Position numbers and translations under genes: made by a program
Shown: in pieces, positions 33,910 to 41,890 of the stretch
Layout of the letters: each line of letters starts with the position of its first letter
How positions within the stretch are numbered: the first letter of the stretch is position 1
Notes under the pieces: generated by a model
Seen by the model: only the letters and a program-made list of their open reading frames with translations
Databases searched by the model: none
Told to the model about the DNA's origin: nothing
Assembly: GCF_001509585.1 (NCBI RefSeq)
Contig: NZ_LNCI01000010.1
Span: forward strand, 174,100 to 238,099
DNA length: 64,000 nucleotides
Direction: 5' to 3'
Source of the DNA: Tropicimonas marinistellae
GTDB lineage: Bacteria; Pseudomonadota; Alphaproteobacteria; Rhodobacterales; Rhodobacteraceae

Positions 33910-35649
33910 ATGACCTATCTCAACATCGACAACATCGACGTGTCGCTTGGCGACTCGATGGATGCCAATCCCTTCGTCAACGTCACCACAGCGCAATCGC
34001 TGATCAACATCATCGACGCCGCCTCACCGGAGACGACGGAGACACATACCCAGGCCAGCCATGTCTGGATCAACAGCCAGCCGCTGGAACTGGAGTTCGA
34101 TTTCGGGCTCGAATACAACCTCACGGACCTGCACTTCTGGAACTACCACACCGAAACCTACGATGTGGACCGGATCCAGTTCACCTTTCGCGACGCCGAC
34201 CGCAAGGTCGTTGGCCGGCTGGATTTCACGCCCGATCTCGGCACGGGCGTAGTGCAGACCGCCCAGGATTACCCGCTCGATTTCCCCTCGCGCATCCAAT
34301 ACGTGACCGCGATCCTGTCCGGCACCAACGGCGAGGTGGATTTCAACAACCTTGGGTTCACCGGCGAACGCTTCTGCGAAGACGAGGTCATCGGCACGAA
34401 AAAAGACGATCTCTTCGAAAGTTGCGAGGAACCCGTCTTCTACGATGGACGCGGCCACCGCGAAACCGGCGACACCGTCTCCTACTGGACCAGCCCGAAG
34501 AAGGTCACGGTCAATCTGGCCAAGGGCGAGGGTCAGTTCGGTGACGCCAAGGGCGACACCTACCGCAACATCGAGAACATCGTTGGCAGCCGCAAGGCAG
34601 GCGACCGGCTGATCGGCAATGGTGCGGACAATATCCTGATGGGTGGCGCTGGCGGAGACTGGCTTGACGGCCGCGGGGGCGACGATGCGGCGGATTACAG
34701 CCTCAGCCGCGCCGGCGTAAAGATCGACCTTTCCACTGGCCTCAACAAAGGCGGCCATGCCGAGGGCGATACACTCAACGCCATCGAGAACATCATCGGC
34801 TCTGACCACGCGGATACCCTGGTCGGCGATGGAGCAGACAATGTCCTGCAAGGTGGCAAGGGCAGCGACCTGCTCGAAGGCCGCAGCGGCGCCGACAGGC
34901 TGATCGGCGGCAACGGCAAGGACGAAGCCACCTATCGCGGCTCCTTCAAGGGCGTTCAGGTCAATCTGGAAACGGGCGCGGCCTCTCGCGGCCACGCCGA
35001 AGGCGACCGCCTCAAGAGCATTGAGAACCTGTCCGGATCGACCCACAACGACTTGCTTGTGGGCGATGAGAAGGTCAACCTTCTCAGAGGGCTGGGCGGG
35101 AACGACACGCTCCGTGGCAGCGCCGGAAAGGACACTCTCATCGGCGGCGGAGGCTATGACACCGCCAGCTACAAGGGCAGTGAGGCTTCCGTCGAGATCC
35201 ATCTCGGAAAGGAACGGACGGTTGGCGGACATGCCCAAGGCGACCTCTTGATCGGAATCGAAGCCATTGAAGGTTCGCGCCATCAGGATCGGCTGATCGG
35301 CGACAGCGGCAGTAACCGACTCGACGGCGGTGGGGGGCGGGACACACTTCGCGGCGGCCTGGGCGACGACATCCTGATTGGCGGCGGCGGCGGGGACAAA
35401 TTCGTTTTTATCCGGCAGGATTTTTCGCGCGGCCGGTGGGAAGACACCATTTCGGATTTCCAGTCGGGGCTGGATCTCATCGACCTGCGCAGCTTCGGAT
35501 ACGACGGTCTCGGCGATCTGAAGATCCGCGATCTTCCCGGATCGGTTCTCGTGATCACCTCGAAGACAGATGAGGACGATCTGCGGATTCGCGTCGATCT
35601 GGGATCGGACGGAAGCGACGTTTTAAAAGCCTCCGATTTCCTCTTCTGA
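33910..35649 (+). CDS. RTX calcium-binding protein with N-terminal discoidin-like domain
   Basis: 579-aa acidic protein of the RTX/haemolysin-type class, probably exported by a type I secretion system through a C-terminal signal (no N-terminal signal peptide). Residues about 1-155 look like an F5/8C (discoidin) carbohydrate-binding fold (LELEFDFGLEYNLTDLHFWNY). Residues 187-496 form four imperfect repeats of about 75-80 aa, each with Y-x-S...V-x-V/I-x-L...G-D...IE-x-I-x-GS and then two or more Ca2+ nonapeptides (for example GGAGGDWLDG). Residues 497-579 are the secretion region (FVFIRQDFSRG ... ISDFQSGLDLIDL). No transporter gene is in the window. Binding to surfaces or polysaccharides is a guess. 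Confidence 0.85.
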   Translation: MTYLNIDNIDVSLGDSMDANPFVNVTTAQSLINIIDAASPETTETHTQASHVWINSQPLELEFDFGLEYNLTDLHFWNYHTETYDVDRIQFTFRDADRKVVGRLDFTPDLGTGVVQTAQDYPLDFPSRIQYVTAILSGTNGEVDFNNLGFTGERFCEDEVIGTKKDDLFESCEEPVFYDGRGHRETGDTVSYWTSPKKVTVNLAKGEGQFGDAKGDTYRNIENIVGSRKAGDRLIGNGADNILMGGAGGDWLDGRGGDDAADYSLSRAGVKIDLSTGLNKGGHAEGDTLNAIENIIGSDHADTLVGDGADNVLQGGKGSDLLEGRSGADRLIGGNGKDEATYRGSFKGVQVNLETGAASRGHAEGDRLKSIENLSGSTHNDLLVGDEKVNLLRGLGGNDTLRGSAGKDTLIGGGGYDTASYKGSEASVEIHLGKERTVGGHAQGDLLIGIEAIEGSRHQDRLIGDSGSNRLDGGGGRDTLRGGLGDDILIGGGGGDKFVFIRQDFSRGRWEDTISDFQSGLDLIDLRSFGYDGLGDLKIRDLPGSVLVITSKTDEDDLRIRVDLGSDGSDVLKASDFLF

Positions 35650-35704
35650 CCGCCCCAACCGGTGCACTGACGGCGTGCGCGCGAAGATGTGGACGCGGAA
35701 GGCG

Positions 35705-35719
35705 TTAACGAAAGGTTAA
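35705..35719 (+). promoter_or_regulatory. CtrA-box match TTAA-N7-TTAA
   Basis: TTAACGAAAGGTTAA exactly fits the alphaproteobacterial CtrA consensus TTAA-N7-TTAA. An AT-rich run AAAAATATAAG (about 35740-35750) follows at a distance that could act as a -10. It lies in a gap between two convergent genes, where no downstream gene on the plus strand is evident. Confidence 0.5.
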
Positions 35720-35759
35720 TTGGCGCCTGTAACTCTTTGAAAAATATAAGGTCGCGCCA

Positions 35760-35777
35760 TGTCTCACGCGTGAGACA
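35760..35777. promoter_or_regulatory. 18-bp perfect palindrome TGTCTCACGCGTGAGACA
   Basis: A perfect inverted repeat in the same convergent gap, 8 bp before the end of the short-chain dehydrogenase gene. It lacks T-runs on either side, so it is not a typical terminator. It resembles a ParB parS site but with 2 extra bases in the middle. Function unknown. Confidence 0.6.
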
Positions 35778-35784
35778 CGCCCAA

Positions 35785-36468
35785 TCAGGCGCCGGCCTTC
35801 TCGCCCAGCAGCGACACCAGCCGCGCGCCCTCCGCCCCGACATCCGCCAGCGCCGCCCGATCCTCGCCGGGGAAAAACCGCGCCCGCAGCGCGGTCGGGA
35901 CCGGCTCGGGCCGCAGGATCTCGACCTTGGGTCCGGTCCGCTGCGTCTCCGCCGCCCAGGACCGGACCAGCGCCATCTGAGCGGCCTTGGTGGCCCCGTA
36001 GCAGCCAAAGAACGCCTGCCCGGCCCGGTCATCGTCGAGGAAAACGGCGCGCGCGCCTTCGCGGGCGCGCAGGAGCGGCGCCACATAGGTGATGAGGCGC
36101 CGCACCGCCTCGACATTGGTCGCCAGGGACCGCTCCCAGTCCTTGCCTTCCACCTGGTCGGTCGGCGTGCGCGGCGCGGCATGCGCGGCCGTGTGGAGCC
36201 ATAGATCCACCCCGCCCCACCGGTCGTGGATGGACCGGCACAGGTGCTGCATCGCCCCGTCGTCGGTGACGTCGAGCGGCGCGAGCGTCGCTTGCCCGCC
36301 ACGCGCCTGGATGCGGTCATCGAGTTCTTCCAGCCCGCCCACGGTGCGGGCGACGGCCATTACGTGAAATTCGGGTGCGAGTTGCTCGGCCATCGCCGCG
36401 CCGAGGCCGCGCGAGGCGCCCGTCACGAGCGCCAATCGAACGGCAGTGTCAGGGGTCGGTGTCGTCAT
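35785..36468 (-). CDS. Short-chain dehydrogenase/reductase, atypical active site
   Basis: 227-aa SDR. The nucleotide motif TGASRGLG is at residues 16-23 and YGATK supplies the catalytic Tyr and Lys; the Ser normally 12-14 residues before Tyr is replaced by an Asp run (FLDDDRAG), so catalysis may be altered. The NNAG motif is also changed (LHTAAHAA). The start at 36468 (MTTPTPDTAV) is preferred over one 12 codons earlier because the extension is not SDR-like. The gene ends 8 bp from the 18-bp palindrome and is convergent with the RTX gene. Substrate not predictable. Confidence 0.8.
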   Translation of the reverse strand: MTTPTPDTAVRLALVTGASRGLGAAMAEQLAPEFHVMAVARTVGGLEELDDRIQARGGQATLAPLDVTDDGAMQHLCRSIHDRWGGVDLWLHTAAHAAPRTPTDQVEGKDWERSLATNVEAVRRLITYVAPLLRAREGARAVFLDDDRAGQAFFGCYGATKAAQMALVRSWAAETQRTGPKVEILRPEPVPTALRARFFPGEDRAALADVGAEGARLVSLLGEKAGA

Positions 36469-36514
36469 GAAGGCTGACTGCACCGCCACCCGTGGCAAGG
36501 TCAAGCCGAAGCCG

Positions 36515-36766
36515 TCAATCGGACGGCATTTTCAAGCGCCGTTCCCGGCCGCTTGAGAGATAGACCAGCGAGTCAGCCTCAATCGCGGCGACCCGGCCGC
36601 CTTTCAGCCGTTCTCCCGGCCGCACCTTCTCGATCCGTCCCGATGGATGGCGCACGAGCGCGCGGCGGTCGTCGGGGTGGCCGAAGACCCCGATAAGACT
36701 CGTCTCGCCGGTTCGGAAGCGGTTCTTCTGGGTCGCCGCAGCGGCCACCCGGGCATTCGTGGACAT
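36515..36766 (-). CDS. Small conserved-looking protein, PilP/GspC-like fragment
   Basis: 83-aa soluble basic protein. AAAGGAT precedes the ATG at 36766. The core SLIGVFGHPDDRRALVRHPSG followed by RIEKVRPGERLKGGRVAAIEADSL has the beta-rich pattern (x-G-V-x, RALVR, V-x-x-G-x-x-L-x-G-x-V-x-x-I) seen in the HR-type domains of secretion/pilus proteins such as PilP and GspC. There is no signal peptide or membrane segment and no pilus gene nearby, so the role is open. It is 46 bp upstream of the SDR gene on the same strand and could be cotranscribed. Confidence 0.65.
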   Translation of the reverse strand: MSTNARVAAAATQKNRFRTGETSLIGVFGHPDDRRALVRHPSGRIEKVRPGERLKGGRVAAIEADSLVYLSSGRERRLKMPSD

Positions 36767-37122
36767 CGAATATCCTTTCGCTCGCACAACGCCAGCGGAC
36801 CACAACTCATCTGAGCGCCGCCGGTCGCAATGAAAACCCTGAGAAAAAATCGTCCGCAGTGTCGGGGTCACCGTTTCCGCGGCTGAGTGGAGCGGCGATC
36901 TACCACCCTTTGCACCGGGCCGAAAGGGGCGCATTCGCGGGACCGGCAGGATCTGGCCAAAGCCGGTACGCCTGCCGGTGGCCGGCGTCGGCGCCCCCTT
37001 CCCCTCAAGCTTGTCCTTCACATGCGGCAGCACGCGCATGGGACGCATCGCGGATTTGGCGGTATGGTGCCAAAGACTTGCCGCTCCCGGTTACGTCCCG
37101 GCGATTTTCCACGAGGTCACCT
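36767..37122. other. Gene-free stretch between divergent genes
   Basis: This 356-bp gap separates the 83-aa protein gene (minus strand) and the DASS transporter gene (plus strand). Promoters for both are expected here. No RNA gene, repeat or convincing protein gene was seen; in-frame extensions of the transporter into this stretch are non-homologous. Confidence 0.5.
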
Positions 37123-38934
37123 ATGCCCAGCGACGCCACCCTCGTCTTCTACCTGATCGGCCTTGCCGCCGTTCTTATGGCGTCGAACAGGGTCCGCTAT
37201 GACCTGATCGCGCTGCTGGTGCTGGTGACGTTGGCGCTGACGGGCATTCTCACCCCCGCCGAAGCGGTCTCGGGCTTCGGGGCGACGATCATCATCATGG
37301 TTGCCGGCCTCTTCGTCGTCGGCGAGATGTTGGACCGCACCGGAGTCGCCCGCACAGTGGGCGATCTTATCCTGAAGCAGGGGCGCGGCCAGGAAGTGCG
37401 CCTGATGATCCCGCTCTGCGTCGGCGCGGCACTCCTGGGCTCGGTCATGTCCTCGACCGCGGTGGTGGCGATCTTCATTCCCATCGTGATGCGCGTGGCC
37501 CGCGACACCGGAATCAACGCAGCGCGCCTGCTGATGCCCATGTCCTTTGGGGCAATGGTCTCCGGCATGCTGACGCTCATCGGTACCCCCGGCAACCTGG
37601 CGGTATCCGATGCGCTGCGCGATGCGACCGGCAAGCCGCTCGGTTTCTTCAGCTTCACCATCATCGGCGTGATCGTGTTGGTGGGCACGGTCGTCTTCTT
37701 CGCGTTCGCCGGTCGGCACCTGCTCGGGCCACTGATGGCCGACGGCGCAGACCGCCCGCGCCGCGCCGACCGCTCCTTTGCCGACATGTACCGGGTGCAT
37801 GGCGTGGAACGGGTTGAAACACTCCGTCTGGAGCAGAGTTTTTCAGGTGCGGACGCCAAGGCACTGGAGGACGCCGCCCCCCGCATCCTCGCACGGCGCC
37901 GCCGAGGGCCACGCGGCAATCCGCACACCTCGCTCTACGCGGCGGGCATGGATTTTCAGCAGGGCGACCTGATTGTCGTCACCGGCGACGCGGCGGAGAT
38001 CGCAGGTTTTTCCGACCGGCCCGGTATCGAACCCGTGGGCAGCTTTTTCGACGACATGAACGCCTGGATCGACACGCTGGGCATCCTTGAGGTCATGATC
38101 CATCCCGAAGCCTCGATTCGCGGCCGCAGCCTCGCCGAACTCGGCTTTCGCGAACACTATGGGCTGGAAGTGCTCAACATCCTGCGCGGCACCAAGCCCC
38201 TCGGCGACATGCAGAGCACTCCGCTCAAGGGAGGCGACCGTCTGCTGGTGGCCGGAAAGTGGACGCGTCTCGATGCGATCAATTCTGCCGGGCGGGATTT
38301 CGTGATCGTGGAAGAACCGGCCGAACGGGCGCAATCGGTGCCCAACTCGAACAAGCTCTGGATTGCCCTAATCATCCTCTTCGCGATGATCGCGGTCTCA
38401 CTCGGGGGGATGTCGGTGACCATCGCGGTGATCCTGGCGGCGATTGCCGCAGTCATGACCGGTACCGTCAGCACCAACCAGGCCTATCGCTCGATCAAGC
38501 TGGAAACGCTTGTGCTGATTGCCGGCATGCTGCCGTTGGCACAGGCGCTGGACAAGACCGGCGGAACGGACATGATCGTCTCCTCGCTCCTTCAAGTGGC
38601 CGGCGACGACAACCCGCGCGCGGTGATGTTCGCGCTGTTCTTCCTGACAATGTCGCTCAGTTGGATCCTGTCGAACACCGCGACGCTGGTGCTCGTGGCA
38701 CCCATTGCGGTCAATGCGGCGCTCTCGATGGGGGTCTCGCCAATGCCCCTGGCCATAGCCGTGCTTGTCGCGGGCTCCGCGGGCTTCGCCTCTCCTGTCT
38801 CCTCGCCGGTGGTGACGCTGGTCGTTGGGCCCGGCAACTACAAGTTTGCCGATTTCCTGAAATGCGGCCTGCCGCTCACCCTCTGGGTTGCGTTGGTCAC
38901 GCTTGTCGCGATCCCGGTTTTCTTCCCGTTCTGA
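37123..38934 (+). CDS. SLC13/DASS-type permease with TrkA-C domains
   Basis: 603-aa inner-membrane transporter of the divalent anion:Na+ symporter or related arsenite/citrate permease class. An N-terminal set of about five helices (residues 5-210) is followed by a cytosolic region of about 190 aa with two TrkA-C-like (RCK_C) segments (about 215-400), then a second set of helices with SSPVVTLVVGPGNYKFADFLKCG near the end. Typical reentrant motifs are SSTAVVAIFIPI and LSNTATLVLVAPIAVNAA. The substrate may be sulfate, dicarboxylate or another anion. The start at 37123 has GAGGTCACC upstream. A globin gene follows after 119 bp. Confidence 0.88.
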   Translation: MPSDATLVFYLIGLAAVLMASNRVRYDLIALLVLVTLALTGILTPAEAVSGFGATIIIMVAGLFVVGEMLDRTGVARTVGDLILKQGRGQEVRLMIPLCVGAALLGSVMSSTAVVAIFIPIVMRVARDTGINAARLLMPMSFGAMVSGMLTLIGTPGNLAVSDALRDATGKPLGFFSFTIIGVIVLVGTVVFFAFAGRHLLGPLMADGADRPRRADRSFADMYRVHGVERVETLRLEQSFSGADAKALEDAAPRILARRRRGPRGNPHTSLYAAGMDFQQGDLIVVTGDAAEIAGFSDRPGIEPVGSFFDDMNAWIDTLGILEVMIHPEASIRGRSLAELGFREHYGLEVLNILRGTKPLGDMQSTPLKGGDRLLVAGKWTRLDAINSAGRDFVIVEEPAERAQSVPNSNKLWIALIILFAMIAVSLGGMSVTIAVILAAIAAVMTGTVSTNQAYRSIKLETLVLIAGMLPLAQALDKTGGTDMIVSSLLQVAGDDNPRAVMFALFFLTMSLSWILSNTATLVLVAPIAVNAALSMGVSPMPLAIAVLVAGSAGFASPVSSPVVTLVVGPGNYKFADFLKCGLPLTLWVALVTLVAIPVFFPF

Positions 38935-39053
38935 AGCAACTCCGACATCGCTGCGCACTGAAACAAGTGAAGCATTTTCCGGCACGGGCCGAAACATTGC
39001 CGCAACGAAGCGGTTTCAGGCTGGACGGGACTTCGGACAAAGGAGACCCGACC

Positions 39054-39476
39054 ATGACCCCAGACACCATTCGCGAAGTGCAGACCAGTTTCCGCGCCGT
39101 CGCCGCGATTTCCGACGCCGCCGCCGACATTTTCTACGACAAGCTGTTCGCGGCCGACCCCACCCTGCGCGCGCTCTTTCCCAGCGATCTTGCCGCGCAG
39201 AAAAAGAAGCTCATGCAGGCGCTCGCCTTTGCGGTTGGATCGCTTGACCGGGCGGACGCTCTTTTGCCCACGCTGCGCCAACTTGGTGCGCGCCACGCCG
39301 GTTACGGTGTGACACCGGAGCACTACCAGACCGTCGGCAGCGCGCTCATCGACACGTTGGATACCGGGCTCGGAGATGCGTTCACGCCGCAGTGTCGCCG
39401 CGCTTGGACGGACGTTTACGGCGTTGTCGCCGCCACGATGCAGGAGGGCGCAGCAGAGGTTGCCGACGCCGCCTGA
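39054..39476 (+). CDS. Single-domain globin (flavohaemoglobin-type)
   Basis: 140-aa haem protein of the 3-on-3 family close to the globin part of flavohaemoglobins, without the reductase domain. The proximal His is H81 in LGARHAGYGV, with distal-side Tyr28 (IFYDKLF) as in NO-dioxygenating globins, and the FPSDL segment is conserved. Such proteins bind O2 or NO and may detoxify NO if a separate reductase serves them (inference). AAAGGAGACC gives a very good ribosome site for 39054; the open frame upstream is not homologous. It is convergent with purF, 23 bp apart, with no obvious terminator. Confidence 0.92.
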   Translation: MTPDTIREVQTSFRAVAAISDAAADIFYDKLFAADPTLRALFPSDLAAQKKKLMQALAFAVGSLDRADALLPTLRQLGARHAGYGVTPEHYQTVGSALIDTLDTGLGDAFTPQCRRAWTDVYGVVAATMQEGAAEVADAA

Positions 39477-39499
39477 CAAAGGTCAGGCCAGCGGCGTGC

Positions 39500-40987
39500 T
39501 CATTCCGCGGCGGTCTTCAGTTTGAACCCGCGTTCAAGCATATCGGCCGGCTCCACCGGGTATTCACCGGAAAAACAGGCATCGCAATATTGCGGGCAAT
39601 CCGCGGCACGTCCCTCCGCCTCCCCGACGGCACGGTATAGTCCGTCCAGCGAGATGAATTTCAGGCTGTCCACCGCCAGATGCTGCCGCATTTCCTCTTC
39701 GGACATCGTGGCGGCCAGCAGCTTCTCGCGCTGAGGCGTATCAACGCCGTAGAAGCACGGCCACGCCGTCGGCGGCGAGGCGATGCGGAAATGCACCTCC
39801 TTCGCGCCGGCATCGAGGATCATCTCCTTGATCTTGCGGCTCGTCGTTCCGCGCACCACGGAATCGTCCACGAGGATCACGCGCTTGCCGGCAATCAAGG
39901 CCCGATTGACGTTCAGTTTCAACCGCACGCCCATGTTGCGGATCTGCTCGGTGGGCTCGATGAAGGTGCGGCCCATGTACTGGTTGCGGATGATCCCCAT
40001 CGCGTAGGGGATGCCGCTCTCCTGGCTGTAGCCGATGGCCGCGGGCGTTCCGCTGTCGGGAACCGGGCAGACAAGATCGGCCTCCACCGGGTTTTCACGT
40101 GCCAGTTCCACCCCGATCTGCCGGCGCGTTTCATAGACGGACCGGCCACCGAGGATGGAATCCGGCCGGCTGAAATACACGTGCTCGAAGATGCAGAAGC
40201 GAGACCGCTTGGCTTCGAAGGGACGGTAGCTCAGCAGGCCACGCTCCGGGGATATCACGACCATCTCGCCCGGCTCGATCTCCCGGATGAAATCGGCACC
40301 GATGATGTCCAGCGCACAGGTTTCCGAGCTGAGCACCCAGCCGCCGCCGACACGCCCCAGCACAAGTGGCCGCACGCCCAGCGGATCGCGCACGCCGATC
40401 AGCTTGGTGCGAGTCATCGCCACCACGGAAAAGGCACCTTCGACACGGCGGAGCGCATCCTTCATCCGCTCGGGGATGTCGCGCTGCAGGGAACGCGCCA
40501 TCAGATGGATGATGCACTCGCTGTCGGAACTGCTCTGGAAAATCGACCCGCGGTCGATCAGCTCGCGCCGGAGGGCGTTCGCGTTGGTGATGTTTCCATT
40601 GTGGGCGATTGCTGCTCCGCCCATGGAGAACTCGCCGAAAAAGGGCTGCACATCGCGGATCTCGGTACGCCCCTTGGAACCGGCGGTGGAGTACCGGACG
40701 TGGCCGATCGCCAAATCGCCGGGCAACGTTTCCATCAGCTTCGCAGAGGTGAAATTGTCCCGCACGTACCCGAACCGGCGCGCCGAATGGAATCCGGTGC
40801 CCTGGTTGTGGGTGACGATTCCCCCAGCTTCCTGGCCACGATGTTGTAGCGCGTGGAGCCCAAGGGCGACGAAATTTGCGGCATCGGCGATACCGGTGAC
40901 CCCGAAAACGCCGCACTCTTCACGGAGTTTATCGTCGTCGAAAGGGTGTGCGGGAAACGGCTGTAGCGTCTCTGGCGCGGCAGACAT
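39500..40987 (-). CDS. purF: Amidophosphoribosyltransferase
   Basis: First committed enzyme of purine synthesis: PRPP + glutamine to 5-phosphoribosylamine. It has 495 aa. The class II glutamine-amidotransferase nucleophile is C25 (REECGVFGV), so a 24-residue propeptide must be removed. The PRPP-binding loop VILVDDSVVRGTTSRKI is intact. Unlike the Bacillus type, no clear set of Fe-S cysteines is obvious by eye, although some cysteines occur near the C-terminus (CPQYCDAC). cvpA lies upstream on the same strand, 245 bp away, as in many bacteria. Confidence 0.98.
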   Translation of the reverse strand: MSAAPETLQPFPAHPFDDDKLREECGVFGVTGIADAANFVALGLHALQHRGQEAGGIVTHNQGTGFHSARRFGYVRDNFTSAKLMETLPGDLAIGHVRYSTAGSKGRTEIRDVQPFFGEFSMGGAAIAHNGNITNANALRRELIDRGSIFQSSSDSECIIHLMARSLQRDIPERMKDALRRVEGAFSVVAMTRTKLIGVRDPLGVRPLVLGRVGGGWVLSSETCALDIIGADFIREIEPGEMVVISPERGLLSYRPFEAKRSRFCIFEHVYFSRPDSILGGRSVYETRRQIGVELARENPVEADLVCPVPDSGTPAAIGYSQESGIPYAMGIIRNQYMGRTFIEPTEQIRNMGVRLKLNVNRALIAGKRVILVDDSVVRGTTSRKIKEMILDAGAKEVHFRIASPPTAWPCFYGVDTPQREKLLAATMSEEEMRQHLAVDSLKFISLDGLYRAVGEAEGRAADCPQYCDACFSGEYPVEPADMLERGFKLKTAAE

Positions 40988-41232
40988 ATGGCAGATGGCT
41001 CCGAATCCGGGAGGGTGGCAGCGCCGCCTGTTTACGGTTTTGTACGCCGGGTGTCATCCCCGTGTCACAGACTACACATGCAAAACACGGTATCTGGGCA
41101 ACCGAAGACACCATGCGTCGCGCGTTTTTTCTTACATATCAACGAGCACCGCGCGGTTTCTCGTACCGCTCAATTCTCGGGCGGAATGCCGGCGACCGGA
41201 TCGCTCATTGACGCAGGTTCCCGCAAGCCCAA

Positions 41233-41850
41233 TCAGTTCGCGTCCGCATCCGTTGGGGGCACCGCAGGTTCAATTTCGGCGGGCGCCGACGTCACTCCGC
41301 ATGAAACGTCGATCAGGCCGTTGAATTTGTCCGTCAGCCAGGCAAGCGCCGTTTCCTGATCGGCGATCTCGCCGCTGACGCGTTCCTGCATCGAGGCAAA
41401 CACCTGCGCAGAACGGCTCTCTTCGACCACTTCGAGCCCCTGGGCCCCTACGGCGAAATCGTAGACGACCAGCGCGATGACAATGAGCAGCATCCCCCTC
41501 AGCACGCCGAAGAGAAAGCCCAGCCCCTGATCGATCGCATTGAGCGCCGAGCGTTGCACGATCGAAGAGAAAAGAGGCGTGAAGAGCGCGAAAACAACCA
41601 GCGCCAAAGCGAAGACACCAGCGAATGCGGCGATCGTCGAGGCTGTGCAATTGTCCAGGAAATCGCTGATGACCGGGATTTCGCGCACCAGAGGTTCGGC
41701 CTTGGGCGCGAACATGTAGGCCAGCACCGCGGCCGCGATCCAGCCGGCAATGGCCAGCGCCTCGCGAACGAATCCCCGCGAGTAGGCGAGGATCGCCGAA
41801 AACACGATGATAACCGCGACGCCCGCGTCGACGATGGTGAAGCCTTCCAT
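41233..41850 (-). CDS. cvpA: CvpA-family membrane protein
   Basis: 205-aa inner-membrane protein of the CvpA (colicin V production) family, needed for envelope integrity and often upstream of purF. Four helices are visible (about 6-25, 28-50, 65-85, 100-125), with the family glycines in SRGFVREALAIAGWI and the polar segment DQGLGFLFGVLRGML. The tail is cytosolic. The start at 41850 has AGGAAGG upstream; the longer frame adds 22 non-homologous residues. It is followed by purF and preceded 40 bp upstream by radA, so a radA-cvpA-purF unit is plausible. Confidence 0.93.
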   Translation of the reverse strand: MEGFTIVDAGVAVIIVFSAILAYSRGFVREALAIAGWIAAAVLAYMFAPKAEPLVREIPVISDFLDNCTASTIAAFAGVFALALVVFALFTPLFSSIVQRSALNAIDQGLGFLFGVLRGMLLIVIALVVYDFAVGAQGLEVVEESRSAQVFASMQERVSGEIADQETALAWLTDKFNGLIDVSCGVTSAPAEIEPAVPPTDADAN

Positions 41851-41890
41851 TCGATTGCCTTCCTGCCCCGGACCGCTCTGTTTCTGGCGC

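Noticed and set aside
35760..35777. Palindrome as a canonical ParB parS site
   Set aside because: The canonical parS is 16 bp with a CACGTG core; this one has CACGCGTG, two bases more, so it was kept only as an unknown palindrome.
40988..41232. Terminator or extra gene between cvpA and purF
   Set aside because: Short CG-rich complementarity near 41150 is weak, and no open frame with coding features was found.
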